Positions 1 through 6,649 of a stretch of 64,000 nucleotides of DNA are shown here, in pieces. How positions within the stretch are numbered: the first letter of the stretch is position 1; every line of letters starts with the position of its first letter. The translations under genes were made by a program, and so were the position numbers. Source of the DNA: Sphingorhabdus sp. Alg231-15 (lineage in GTDB: Bacteria > Pseudomonadota > Alphaproteobacteria > Sphingomonadales > Sphingomonadaceae); contig NZ_LT703001.1 of assembly GCF_900149705.1 (NCBI RefSeq), positions 1,922,001 to 1,986,000 on the forward strand. Direction: 5' to 3'. The notes under the pieces were generated by a model. The model was not told the DNA's origin. It saw only the letters and a program-made list of their open reading frames with translations, and searched no databases.

Positions 1-122
1 GTCCCCACGAACGTCACTTGACCAAAACATGGTTAGGATTTGATTAATCATAGTAGGATTTGGCGGAAATTTGTTCCCAAGAGGTTCAAAAATCGTGGAA
101 ATTACACGGCCGCAACCGAAAG

Positions 123-151
123 TTTCGACCAACGGCAACCCTGTTTCGACC
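123..151 (+). promoter_or_regulatory. candidate LytTR-type direct-repeat operator
   Basis: The octamer TTTCGACC occurs at 123-130 and again, unchanged, at 144-151, a 21-bp period (two helical turns). LytTR-domain regulators typically bind two direct repeats about 21-22 bp apart, and the next operon encodes a LytTR regulator, so autoregulation is the simplest reading. Related copies lie at 2904-2932 and 10037-10065. The repeat is seen directly; its function is inferred. Confidence 0.5.
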
Positions 152-224
152 GGACACGATTCCGATAGAGACAATTGATACCATTTTATCCTAAGCTGTC
201 AGCCAATGAGAAATTAGGCGTCTA

Positions 225-1352
225 ATGAGAAAATTCGACATCGGAAATCACAAACCATCGGTTGGTCAACAGGTCGCAATCCTGTCGATCCTCGGTTTTT
301 GGTTATTTTATGTGGTCATCATTACTTTGCGAGCCGCGGTCGGAGACTGGCCGGCGCAGGAAGAACTGGCCGTGCGCCGGGTCTTCGTGACCATTCTGGG
401 TATCGCCATCACCTATATGCTATATCGGCTGCTGCGGCTTTTTGAGGAAAAGGCACTTTCCACCCGAATCATTACTGCTTTTGCAGGAGCCATCCCCTGC
501 GCAATCGCGATCGCCGCTTTCAACTTTTACATGTTCAATGTCTACGATCCCCAAAGCCTTTTCGATGAAAAGAATATGGAGGAGATGCGCAAATATATGG
601 AGCAGGAGAATTTTGCGCTTAAGGTGATTGTTGAAGACAGCATCTCGCGGTTCTTCTTCATGATCAGCTGGGCGTCGTTATACCTGACACTCAGCTATGC
701 CTCGGAAGTCCGTACCGTGGAACGCAAGGCGGCTCGTTTTGCCCAGGCAGCGCAGGACGCCGAACTGCGCAGCTTGCGCTATCAGGTCAATCCGCACTTC
801 CTGTTCAACACACTTAACAGCCTCAGCACCTTGGTCATGCGCAGCCAGCCCGAAGAAGCCGAGGAAATGATCCTCAACCTGTCAAAATTCTATCGCACCA
901 GCCTCTCTGGAGATCCGCTCGAAGATGTCGCTCTGTCGGAAGAAGTGCATCTGCAAAATCTCTATCTCGATATTGAAGCCGTACGCTTTCCCAAGCGTTT
1001 GAAAACGGAGACGCATATTCCGGCGGAATTGGATGACGTGCTGGTACCTGGTCTGATCCTGCAACCGCTGGTGGAAAATGCGATCAAGCATGGCGTGGCC
1101 CATAGCAAGCGGCCGGTGACCATCGCCATCAGCGCATCAGCTGAGGGGGATTTTCTGAAACTGACCGTTGCCGATGACGGTGAAACCAAATCGCAAAACA
1201 AAGCCAGCGACCAGAATAATGGCATAGGCCTGGCCAATGTCCGTGACCGGTTAGAGACTAGATTTGGCACTCAGGCCAAGCTACAAACCCACCGACCCGA
1301 AACCGGCGGATTTGTTGCGGAACTAACCATGCCTCTGTTAGCGGATATCTGA
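225..1352 (+). CDS. LytS/YehU-type sensor histidine kinase
   Basis: Membrane sensor kinase of the LytS/YehU class (His_kinase PF06580), partner of the response regulator 2 bp downstream. Four hydrophobic segments are visible near residues 17-37, 50-68, 82-104 and 141-160, and there is no recognisable extracytoplasmic sensor domain. The phosphoacceptor histidine is H191 in QVNPHFLFNTLNSL; an N-box ENAIKHG follows at 284-290 and a G-box NNGIGLANVRDRL at 331-343. Length (375 aa) fits the family. The start is ATG at 225 with a short AGG element upstream. The signal sensed cannot be read from sequence. A TTTCGACC direct repeat about 75-100 bp upstream may be the binding site of the partner regulator. 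Confidence 0.95.
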   Translation: MRKFDIGNHKPSVGQQVAILSILGFWLFYVVIITLRAAVGDWPAQEELAVRRVFVTILGIAITYMLYRLLRLFEEKALSTRIITAFAGAIPCAIAIAAFNFYMFNVYDPQSLFDEKNMEEMRKYMEQENFALKVIVEDSISRFFFMISWASLYLTLSYASEVRTVERKAARFAQAAQDAELRSLRYQVNPHFLFNTLNSLSTLVMRSQPEEAEEMILNLSKFYRTSLSGDPLEDVALSEEVHLQNLYLDIEAVRFPKRLKTETHIPAELDDVLVPGLILQPLVENAIKHGVAHSKRPVTIAISASAEGDFLKLTVADDGETKSQNKASDQNNGIGLANVRDRLETRFGTQAKLQTHRPETGGFVAELTMPLLADI

Positions 1353-1354
1353 AT

Positions 1355-2134
1355 ATGGCGGACGATACGGCCCCTGCTCTTGTACAGCTCAACACATTGA
1401 TTGTTGATGACGAGCCACTGGCAATTGAACGGCTGCAACTTTTATGTGCGCGCCAGAAGCATATCAACCTGGTCGGCACAGCCAGTGACGGGGAAGCGGC
1501 TATCCGCCTGACCGAGCAGTTGCAGCCCGATTTGCTGCTGCTCGATATTGCGATGCCGGGCATGGACGGACTGGAAGTTGCCAAGAACCTTTCGGATCTA
1601 AGCAATCCGCCCGCGATTATCTTTGTAACCGCCTTTGATAAATTTGCCGTAGAAGCTTTTGGTGTCGCCGCGATCGATTATGTCCTGAAGCCGGTCGAGA
1701 CAGACAGACTTTCACTTGCCATTTCCCGGGTACTCGAACGCAAAACCGAACAAGTGCCACTAGCCAACAGTAAATCTCCGTGGGCAGAGGAATTCTGGGT
1801 ACCCTATAAATCGGAATTGCGCCGGATTGCTGCTTCTGAAATCAATCGGGTCGAGGCCGAAAGAGACTATATGCGACTGCATGTTGGCGGCGAAGCGGAC
1901 AGCGATCATGGTGGCACCAGCTATCTGCTGCACCAGACGATTACCGGCCTTGAAGAGCGACTCAATCCCGAACATTTCATCCGTCTGCATCGGTCTCATC
2001 TGGTTCGGCGCGACTGGATTGGCGGCCTGCGGCACGATGGCGGTGGGATCTGGATAGCGTGCTTGAAATGCGGCACCGAAATCCGAATCGGCCGGACTCA
2101 TCTGGCAGAAGCGAAAAAACTGGCAGGACGGTAA
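1355..2134 (+). CDS. LytTR-family response regulator
   Basis: DNA-binding response regulator, cytoplasmic, forming a two-component system with the kinase gene that ends 2 bp upstream. The receiver domain (about residues 13-130) has the acidic cluster VDDE (D18, D19), the phosphoacceptor D64 in LLLDIAMPG, and the switch lysine K112 in LKPV. The C-terminal third (about 155-259) is a LytTR DNA-binding domain, with the typical FIRLHRSHLVR segment near residues 205-215. Length is 259 aa, normal for AlgR/LytR-type regulators. Such regulators bind direct repeats about two helical turns apart, as found upstream of the operon. Transcription of the pair probably ends before the convergent urcA-like gene. 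Confidence 0.95.
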   Translation: MADDTAPALVQLNTLIVDDEPLAIERLQLLCARQKHINLVGTASDGEAAIRLTEQLQPDLLLLDIAMPGMDGLEVAKNLSDLSNPPAIIFVTAFDKFAVEAFGVAAIDYVLKPVETDRLSLAISRVLERKTEQVPLANSKSPWAEEFWVPYKSELRRIAASEINRVEAERDYMRLHVGGEADSDHGGTSYLLHQTITGLEERLNPEHFIRLHRSHLVRRDWIGGLRHDGGGIWIACLKCGTEIRIGRTHLAEAKKLAGR

Positions 2135-2200
2135 ATTCGTTCGTCTGGGCTTACGCACGGTCACGGCCGTTCACGTTAACACCATTCACAGGCAGACAGA

Positions 2201-2234
2201 CAAAAATAAACCCCGGTGTAAGGGCACCGGGGTT
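2201..2234 (-). terminator. intrinsic terminator of the UrcA gene
   Basis: A perfect 10-bp stem (2209-2218 with 2225-2234, AACCCCGGTG/CACCGGGGTT) with a 6-nt loop. Read on the minus strand it is followed by TTTATTTTTG (2210 down to 2201), a proper U-tract. On the plus strand no T-run follows, so it serves the minus-strand gene that ends at 2308. Confidence 0.85.
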
Positions 2235-2307
2235 ATCAGGTAGTTTGGCCAAATAGAGGGCCGCTTAATTGGGGTTCGCGGCTCTTGCGTTGTTTTTCAC
2301 GTTGATC

Positions 2308-2664
2308 TTAGCGACCACCAACTACCATTGCGCCGTTGCCGAGCGTACCCGCTTCGGCCCTGGCGATCAGCGACACTTTGGCGCGCTTGGCCGACAATTT
2401 AGCTTCTTTGACGCAGCCGCCATGATCAGCCATGTCGCGAAGACTTTTGGAATCATAGCTACCGCAGACTTTGCGGACGGCACCTCTGATGCGGCCATCC
2501 AGTGTTTCCTGGCCATCCTCGCTCGTCAGATCAAGGTCAGAATAGCTCACTGCCACTGATGTGATCGTCCGGTTCTGTGCGCTGGCGCTGGCCGAAAATC
2601 CGGTTGCGGTTACAGCAATCGCGGCGGCAGCAAAAAGACCTTTGCTTAAAATTGAATGTTTCAT
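2308..2664 (-). CDS. UrcA family secreted protein
   Basis: Small exported protein of the UrcA family, common in sphingomonads and caulobacters; the function is unknown. The start at 2664 (MKHSIL) was chosen because GAGGAG precedes it by 7 nt and it begins a clear Sec signal peptide ending near ASASA-Q (residue 30). The mature part carries the family's YxDLDL segment, the GRIRGAVRKVCG motif and a second cysteine in GGCVKEA, probably forming a disulfide. It is 118 aa, a usual length. An intrinsic terminator follows at 2209-2234, a GC-rich hairpin lies in the leader at 2689-2722, and a LytTR-like repeat lies further upstream at 2904-2932. Confidence 0.88.
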   Translation of the reverse strand: MKHSILSKGLFAAAAIAVTATGFSASASAQNRTITSVAVSYSDLDLTSEDGQETLDGRIRGAVRKVCGSYDSKSLRDMADHGGCVKEAKLSAKRAKVSLIARAEAGTLGNGAMVVGGR

Positions 2665-2688
2665 GTGTTCACTCCTCAACAATATTTG

Positions 2689-2722
2689 GGGCGAGCCGGA
2701 AAATTGGGGGCCGGCTTCGCCC
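2689..2722 (-). promoter_or_regulatory. leader hairpin upstream of the UrcA gene
   Basis: GGGCGAGCCGG (2689-2699) pairs with CCGGCTTCGCCC (2711-2722): 11 base pairs with one bulged base and an 11-nt loop. On the minus-strand transcript it ends about 14 nt before the GAGGAG Shine-Dalgarno. No T-run follows in either direction, so it is not a terminator. It could protect the mRNA or affect translation; this is inference. Confidence 0.4.
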
Positions 2723-2903
2723 TGATGATCCCGCTCAAAGCAGGAGGGGGTATGACGGCAGGAGCAGTATGTTTCGACCAGCTCGGGGAAGAGCCATGAG
2801 ACTGTGTTGCTGCTCCCGCCTCGTATTCTTAGATAGGGGAAGGCCGGGCGGCGAGCATCTCAACTTCTATAAACGGCCATTTTGGTCGGCGAACAGCAAA
2901 AAG

Positions 2904-2932
2904 CTTCGACCAACGACATCAGAACGTCGATC
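2904..2932. promoter_or_regulatory. candidate LytTR-type direct-repeat site
   Basis: CTTCGACC (2904-2911) and CGTCGATC (2925-2932) repeat with the same 21-bp period as the site before the LytS/LytTR operon, and the shared core TTCGACCAACG is present. The repeats read in plus orientation, whereas the nearest downstream gene in plus direction is aroQ, 1.2 kb away. It may serve the minus-strand UrcA gene, or an unannotated plus-strand transcript. Confidence 0.4.
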
Positions 2933-3007
2933 AAAGTAAAACAATGTAACTTTTGTTACTATTCAATTGGTTACGGATGACACCGAATCGGGGTGTATTA
3001 TGGCGCT

Positions 3008-3041
3008 AAATCAGCCTTGATTCGAACGAATCAGCTGATTT
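3008..3041 (-). terminator. hairpin downstream of thiSG, probable terminator
   Basis: AAATCAGC (3008-3015) pairs perfectly with GCTGATTT (3034-3041). Inside it, TGATTCG-AA-CGAATCA (3018-3033) forms a second perfect inverted repeat, separated by a 2-nt bulge. The structure begins 2 bp after the thiSG stop codon. Only three T residues follow on the minus strand, so termination would be weak or assisted. Confidence 0.5.
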
Positions 3042-3042
3042 C

Positions 3043-4056
3043 TTAGATTAGTCCGGAAAGCGGACTGGATGGATCCGCATACATCCGCCGCCCCATCCGG
3101 CCGGACAGATAGGCTTCGCGGCCGGCTTCCACGGCAAGCTTCATCGCGCGGGCCATCCGCACGGGCTCCTTGGCTTCGGCAATCGCCGTGTTCATCAGCA
3201 CGCCATCGCAGCCCAGTTCCATTGCCACCGCTGCATCACTGGCGGTGCCGACGCCGGCATCGACCAGCACGGGCACGCTGGCACCCTCAACAATCAAACG
3301 GATGGTGACGCGGTTCTGAATACCAAGCCCCGATCCAATAGGCGCGCCCAAGGGCATGATCGCAACCGCGCCTACATCCTCCAGCTGTTTCGCAGCGATG
3401 GGATCATCCACGCAATAGACCATCGGTTTGAAGCCTTCCTTGGCTAGCACTTCGGTCGCTTCCAATGTCTCACGCATATTGGGGTACAGCGTCTTCGCTT
3501 CGCCCAGCACTTCCAGCTTTACCAGATCCCAGCCACCTGCCTCACGCGCCAGCCGCAAAGTGCGGATCGCGTCGTCGGCATTAAAACAGCCAGCAGTATT
3601 GGGCAGATAGGTTACTTGCTTGGGATCGATAAAATCGGTCAGCATCGGTTGATTGCGATCCATCACATTCACCCGCCGCACCGCCACGGTGACAATCTCT
3701 GCGCCCGCAGCTTCGACCGCAGCGGCATTTTCTTCAAAATCCTTATATTTGCCGGTCCCGACAATCAGGCGGGAATTGAAATTTTGACCGGCAACGCTCC
3801 AGCCATCATTGGCACCAATCTCTGACGCATGATCGCCGCCGCCAACAAAATGGACAATCTCCAACTGATCACCATCTTCGACTGTGACATCAGCCAATGT
3901 CGAGCGGGTAACGATTTCGCGGTTGCGTTCCACGGCAACCTTCTCGGGTTCGAGATCCAGCGACCGCACCAGATCGGCGACAGACATGCCGCCTGCTATA
4001 CGCTTGCTATCGCCATTCAGCTGAATTGAAATTTCCGGCATTACCAATGTTTCCAT
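3043..4056 (-). CDS. thiG: ThiS-ThiG fusion: sulfur carrier plus thiazole synthase
   Basis: Bifunctional thiamine-thiazole protein. Residues 6-74 are a ThiS ubiquitin-like sulfur carrier ending in VGGG; residues about 84-337 are ThiG, the TIM-barrel enzyme that condenses deoxyxylulose phosphate, dehydroglycine and ThiS thiocarboxylate. The Schiff-base lysine is K180 in DLVKLEVLG, and phosphate-binding glycine loops are present ([35 protein letters not shown]). The carrier's Gly-Gly is buried by the fusion, so processing or unusual chemistry is needed. Such fusions are known. Starts at 4056 or at codon 6 (4041, MPEIS) are both possible, neither with a strong Shine-Dalgarno. No thi genes flank it and no TPP riboswitch is seen. 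Confidence 0.95.
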   Translation of the reverse strand: METLVMPEISIQLNGDSKRIAGGMSVADLVRSLDLEPEKVAVERNREIVTRSTLADVTVEDGDQLEIVHFVGGGDHASEIGANDGWSVAGQNFNSRLIVGTGKYKDFEENAAAVEAAGAEIVTVAVRRVNVMDRNQPMLTDFIDPKQVTYLPNTAGCFNADDAIRTLRLAREAGGWDLVKLEVLGEAKTLYPNMRETLEATEVLAKEGFKPMVYCVDDPIAAKQLEDVGAVAIMPLGAPIGSGLGIQNRVTIRLIVEGASVPVLVDAGVGTASDAAVAMELGCDGVLMNTAIAEAKEPVRMARAMKLAVEAGREAYLSGRMGRRMYADPSSPLSGLI

Positions 4057-4153
4057 GTGTTTGATCTCGCTTTTCGGAATCGAGCCCTATAAAGAGGCCA
4101 TATAAACAGCTAAGCAGTGCCGCAACCAAAAGCGCCATATAGGGGACAATATA

Positions 4154-4606
4154 TTGTCAGAGGGAAAAAGCACCAACAAGACCGTCTTTGTCCTGAACGG
4201 CCCCAACCTCAACCTTCTGGGAATACGGGAACCGGAAATCTATGGAGCCGATACGCTTGATGATATTGCAGGGCAACTTGAGGATCAGTCCCATGGCCTG
4301 GGCCTTGATGTCGATATCCGCCAGAGCAATCATGAAGGGCATCTGGTCGACTGGCTGCACGAAGCCGCCGCTGATGAAGCGCAGGCGGTGATCCTGAATG
4401 CCGGTGCGCTGACTCACACATCCATTGCGCTTCATGACGCTATCAAGGCGATAGACGTGCCGGTGATTGAGGTGCATTTATCCAATCCGGCCGCACGCGA
4501 GGAATTTCGCCACAAGAGTTTGATTGCACCGGTTGCAAAAGGAACGATTTGCGGCTTTGGTGCTTTGGGTTATCAGTTGGCGCTCGACGCCGCGCAAAAA
4601 TTTTAG
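4154..4606 (+). CDS. aroQ: type II 3-dehydroquinate dehydratase
   Basis: Third enzyme of the shikimate pathway, a cytoplasmic dodecamer that converts 3-dehydroquinate to 3-dehydroshikimate. Type II hallmarks are visible: NGPNLNLLG (15-23) followed by the catalytic tyrosine Y30 in EIYG, SNHEG (58-62), NAGALTHTSIA (82-92) and the catalytic histidine H120 in REEFRHKS. Length of 150 aa is normal. The start is a TTG at 4154: AGGGG lies 8 nt upstream and no ATG occurs before the conserved NGPN block. It heads the aroQ-accB-accC cluster typical of alphaproteobacteria, 33 bp before accB. Confidence 0.96.
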   Translation: MSEGKSTNKTVFVLNGPNLNLLGIREPEIYGADTLDDIAGQLEDQSHGLGLDVDIRQSNHEGHLVDWLHEAAADEAQAVILNAGALTHTSIALHDAIKAIDVPVIEVHLSNPAAREEFRHKSLIAPVAKGTICGFGALGYQLALDAAQKF

Positions 4607-4639
4607 AACATAATTTCAACTTCATTATGGGAACCAGAA

Positions 4640-5128
4640 ATGGCCGCAAAAAAAGACAGTAATGGCAATATGAATGTGGATCTCGATGTGGTCCGGGAGC
4701 TTGCCGGGATATTGGATGGCGCTGGCCTCAGCGAGATTGAAGTCGAAGATGGTGACCGGAAAATCCGGGTTTCTCGTGGTGGTGGCGGAGCGCCTGCACC
4801 AGTTCATGCAGTAGCTGCACCAGCTCCCATGCCAGCACCCGCCGCTGCACCTGCTACAGAAGCAGCTTCATCAGCAGCACCAGCGGATGATCATGCCGGT
4901 GCTCAAAAATCCCCGATGGTCGGCACCGCCTATCTGGCACCTGATCCCGATGCAGGTGATTTTGTAAGTGTCGGTGACAAAGTCGCCGTGGGCGATACAT
5001 TGCTGATCGTGGAAGCGATGAAGGTGATGAACCCAATTGCTGCGGAAAGCGCTGGCACAGTCAAAGCGATATTGGTTGAAAACGGCCAGCCGGTCGAATT
5101 CGACCAGCCGCTCGTTGTGATTGCATAG
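4640..5128 (+). CDS. accB: acetyl-CoA carboxylase biotin carboxyl carrier protein
   Basis: Carrier subunit of acetyl-CoA carboxylase, first committed step of fatty acid synthesis. Biotin is attached to K128 in the EAMKVMN motif of the C-terminal biotinyl domain (about 90-162). An Ala/Pro-rich flexible linker spans about 50-85, and the N-terminal dimerisation segment ([20 protein letters not shown]) is conserved. At 162 aa it is of normal size. It sits 14 bp upstream of accC, so the two are co-transcribed, as is usual. Confidence 0.97.
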   Translation: MAAKKDSNGNMNVDLDVVRELAGILDGAGLSEIEVEDGDRKIRVSRGGGGAPAPVHAVAAPAPMPAPAAAPATEAASSAAPADDHAGAQKSPMVGTAYLAPDPDAGDFVSVGDKVAVGDTLLIVEAMKVMNPIAAESAGTVKAILVENGQPVEFDQPLVVIA

Positions 5129-5142
5129 ATGAGACGCGGCGC

Positions 5143-6495
5143 ATGACCATCAACAAAATCCTGATCGCCAATCGCGGCGAAATCGCGCTTCGCATCTTGC
5201 GCGCGGCCCGTGAACTCGGCATCGACACCGTCGCCGTCCACAGCACCGCTGATGAAGACGCAATGCATGTCCGGCTAGCGCACGAAGCCATCTGCATCGG
5301 ACCACCTTCGGCGACCGATAGCTATCTCAGCATTCCTGCGATTATCTCGGCAGCCGAAATCAGCGGCGCAGATGCGATCCACCCCGGCTATGGATTTCTG
5401 TCGGAAAACGCGCATTTTGCCGAAGTGGTCGAAGCGCATGACATTAAATGGATTGGCCCGAAGCCTGAACATATCAAGGTCATGGGCGACAAAGTCGCTG
5501 CCAAAAAGACCGCTGGCGATCTCGGCATTCCACTCGTGCCGGGTTCCGATGGCGCGGTAAGCGACATTGAAGTGGCCAAACAGGTGGCAGCTGAGGTTGG
5601 CTATCCGGTGATCATCAAGGCAGCCTCTGGCGGCGGCGGACGCGGCATGAAAGTCGTGAATAGCGAATCCGAGCTGGAAACCCAGATGCAACAGGCCGGC
5701 ACGGAAGCCAAGGCGGCCTTTGGTGACGCAACTGTCTATATTGAAAAATATCTCGGCGATCCGCGCCATATCGAATTTCAGGTCTTTGGCGATGGCCGCG
5801 GCAATGCCATTCATCTCGGCGAGCGCGATTGCTCTTTACAACGCCGCCACCAGAAAGTGCTCGAAGAAGCACCTTCCCCCGTGATCAGTGAAGATCAGCG
5901 CGAAGAGATGGGCAAGGTCTGTGTCGATGCCATGAAGGGCATGGGATATCGCGGCGCTGGCACAATCGAGTTTCTATACGAAAATGGCGAGTTCTACTTC
6001 ATCGAGATGAACACTCGCCTGCAGGTTGAGCATCCGGTGACCGAGATGATTACCGGATTTGATCTGGTCCGCGAACAGATTCGCATTGCCGATGGTCGCG
6101 ACCTTTCGGTCAAACAGGAAGAGCTGGAATTCAAAGGCCATGCGATCGAGTGCCGGATCAACGCCGAAAATCCAAAAACATTCGCACCCTCACCCGGCAA
6201 GGTAGTGAGCTATCACGCACCTGGCGGCATGCATGTCCGCGTCGATAGCGGGCTGTACGCCGGATATTCGATCCCGCCTTATTATGACAGCATGATCGCC
6301 AAACTGATCGTTTATGGCAGAACCCGTGATGGCTGCATGATGCGACTGGCCCGCGCGCTCGACGAATTTGTCGTTGAAGGCGTCGAAACAACCATCCCGC
6401 TGCATCAAAAGCTGGTTTATGATGAAGGTTTTCAGTCCGGCGAATATACCATCAAATGGCTCGAAGAGTGGCTCGAGAAGGATGAGAAAGACTAG
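5143..6495 (+). CDS. accC: acetyl-CoA carboxylase biotin carboxylase subunit
   Basis: ATP-grasp enzyme that carboxylates the biotin of AccB with bicarbonate. The N-terminal domain opens with [16 protein letters not shown]; the glycine-rich ATP loop ([12 protein letters not shown]) lies near residue 165. The catalytic [13 protein letters not shown] segment near 290-300 contains the Mg/carboxylation residues. Length (450 aa) is standard for the stand-alone subunit, with no propionyl-CoA carboxylase tail. Last gene of the aroQ-accB-accC cluster; there is no clear terminator in the 146 bp that follow. Confidence 0.98.
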   Translation: MTINKILIANRGEIALRILRAARELGIDTVAVHSTADEDAMHVRLAHEAICIGPPSATDSYLSIPAIISAAEISGADAIHPGYGFLSENAHFAEVVEAHDIKWIGPKPEHIKVMGDKVAAKKTAGDLGIPLVPGSDGAVSDIEVAKQVAAEVGYPVIIKAASGGGGRGMKVVNSESELETQMQQAGTEAKAAFGDATVYIEKYLGDPRHIEFQVFGDGRGNAIHLGERDCSLQRRHQKVLEEAPSPVISEDQREEMGKVCVDAMKGMGYRGAGTIEFLYENGEFYFIEMNTRLQVEHPVTEMITGFDLVREQIRIADGRDLSVKQEELEFKGHAIECRINAENPKTFAPSPGKVVSYHAPGGMHVRVDSGLYAGYSIPPYYDSMIAKLIVYGRTRDGCMMRLARALDEFVVEGVETTIPLHQKLVYDEGFQSGEYTIKWLEEWLEKDEKD

Positions 6496-6581
6496 TTTTC
6501 CGTCGCAACAGACTATTTTCTGTTCATATAAGTCGATTCTTTCCTGAATATTACAGCCGAGTTCAGCTATCTGACAGGGTT

Positions 6582-6599
6582 AACAAGCTATGACTTGTT
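6582..6599. promoter_or_regulatory. inverted repeat upstream of the RcnB-like gene
   Basis: AACAAG-CTATGA-CTTGTT, a perfect 6-bp inverted repeat with a 6-nt centre, about 45 bp before the start codon at 6642. It could be an operator or a leader hairpin; nothing in the sequence decides. Confidence 0.3.
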
Positions 6600-6618
6600 C
6601 CACAGATGCGGCAAACGG

Positions 6619-6649
6619 AGTCGCATAGTGAGGAGTAACCTATGCGACT
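6619..6649 (+). promoter_or_regulatory. hairpin that frames the Shine-Dalgarno and start codon
   Basis: AGTCGCATAG (6619-6628) and CTATGCGACT (6640-6649) are perfectly complementary over 10 bp. The 11-nt loop (6629-6639) contains GAGGAG, and the ATG at 6642-6644 sits inside the 3' arm. In the mRNA this would hide the start codon and constrain ribosome access, a layout seen in translational switches and RNA thermometers. The structure is seen directly; a regulatory role is inferred. Confidence 0.6.

Larger units (their letters stand above)
2665..3042. other. 378-bp intergenic region between urcA-like and thiSG
   Basis: No convincing gene. It holds the leader hairpin of the UrcA gene (2689-2722), an isolated TTTCGACC half-site (2772-2779), a LytTR-like direct repeat (2904-2932), a small hairpin ACACC/GGTGT (2980-2996) and a larger inverted repeat next to the thiSG stop (3008-3041). 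A 20-codon frame with no Shine-Dalgarno (2735-2797, minus) lies in the leader. Confidence 0.6.

Noticed and set aside
2772-2779. Isolated TTTCGACC in the UrcA leader
   Set aside because: No second copy lies 20-22 bp on either side, so it does not form the direct-repeat pair seen at the other sites.
2735-2797. 20-codon leader peptide upstream of the UrcA gene
   Set aside because: There is no Shine-Dalgarno, and the peptide has no runs of a regulatory amino acid beyond a few leucines.
4057-4153. TPP riboswitch upstream of thiSG
   Set aside because: Only 97 bp separate thiSG from aroQ and neither CTGAGA nor the other conserved TPP helices are present.
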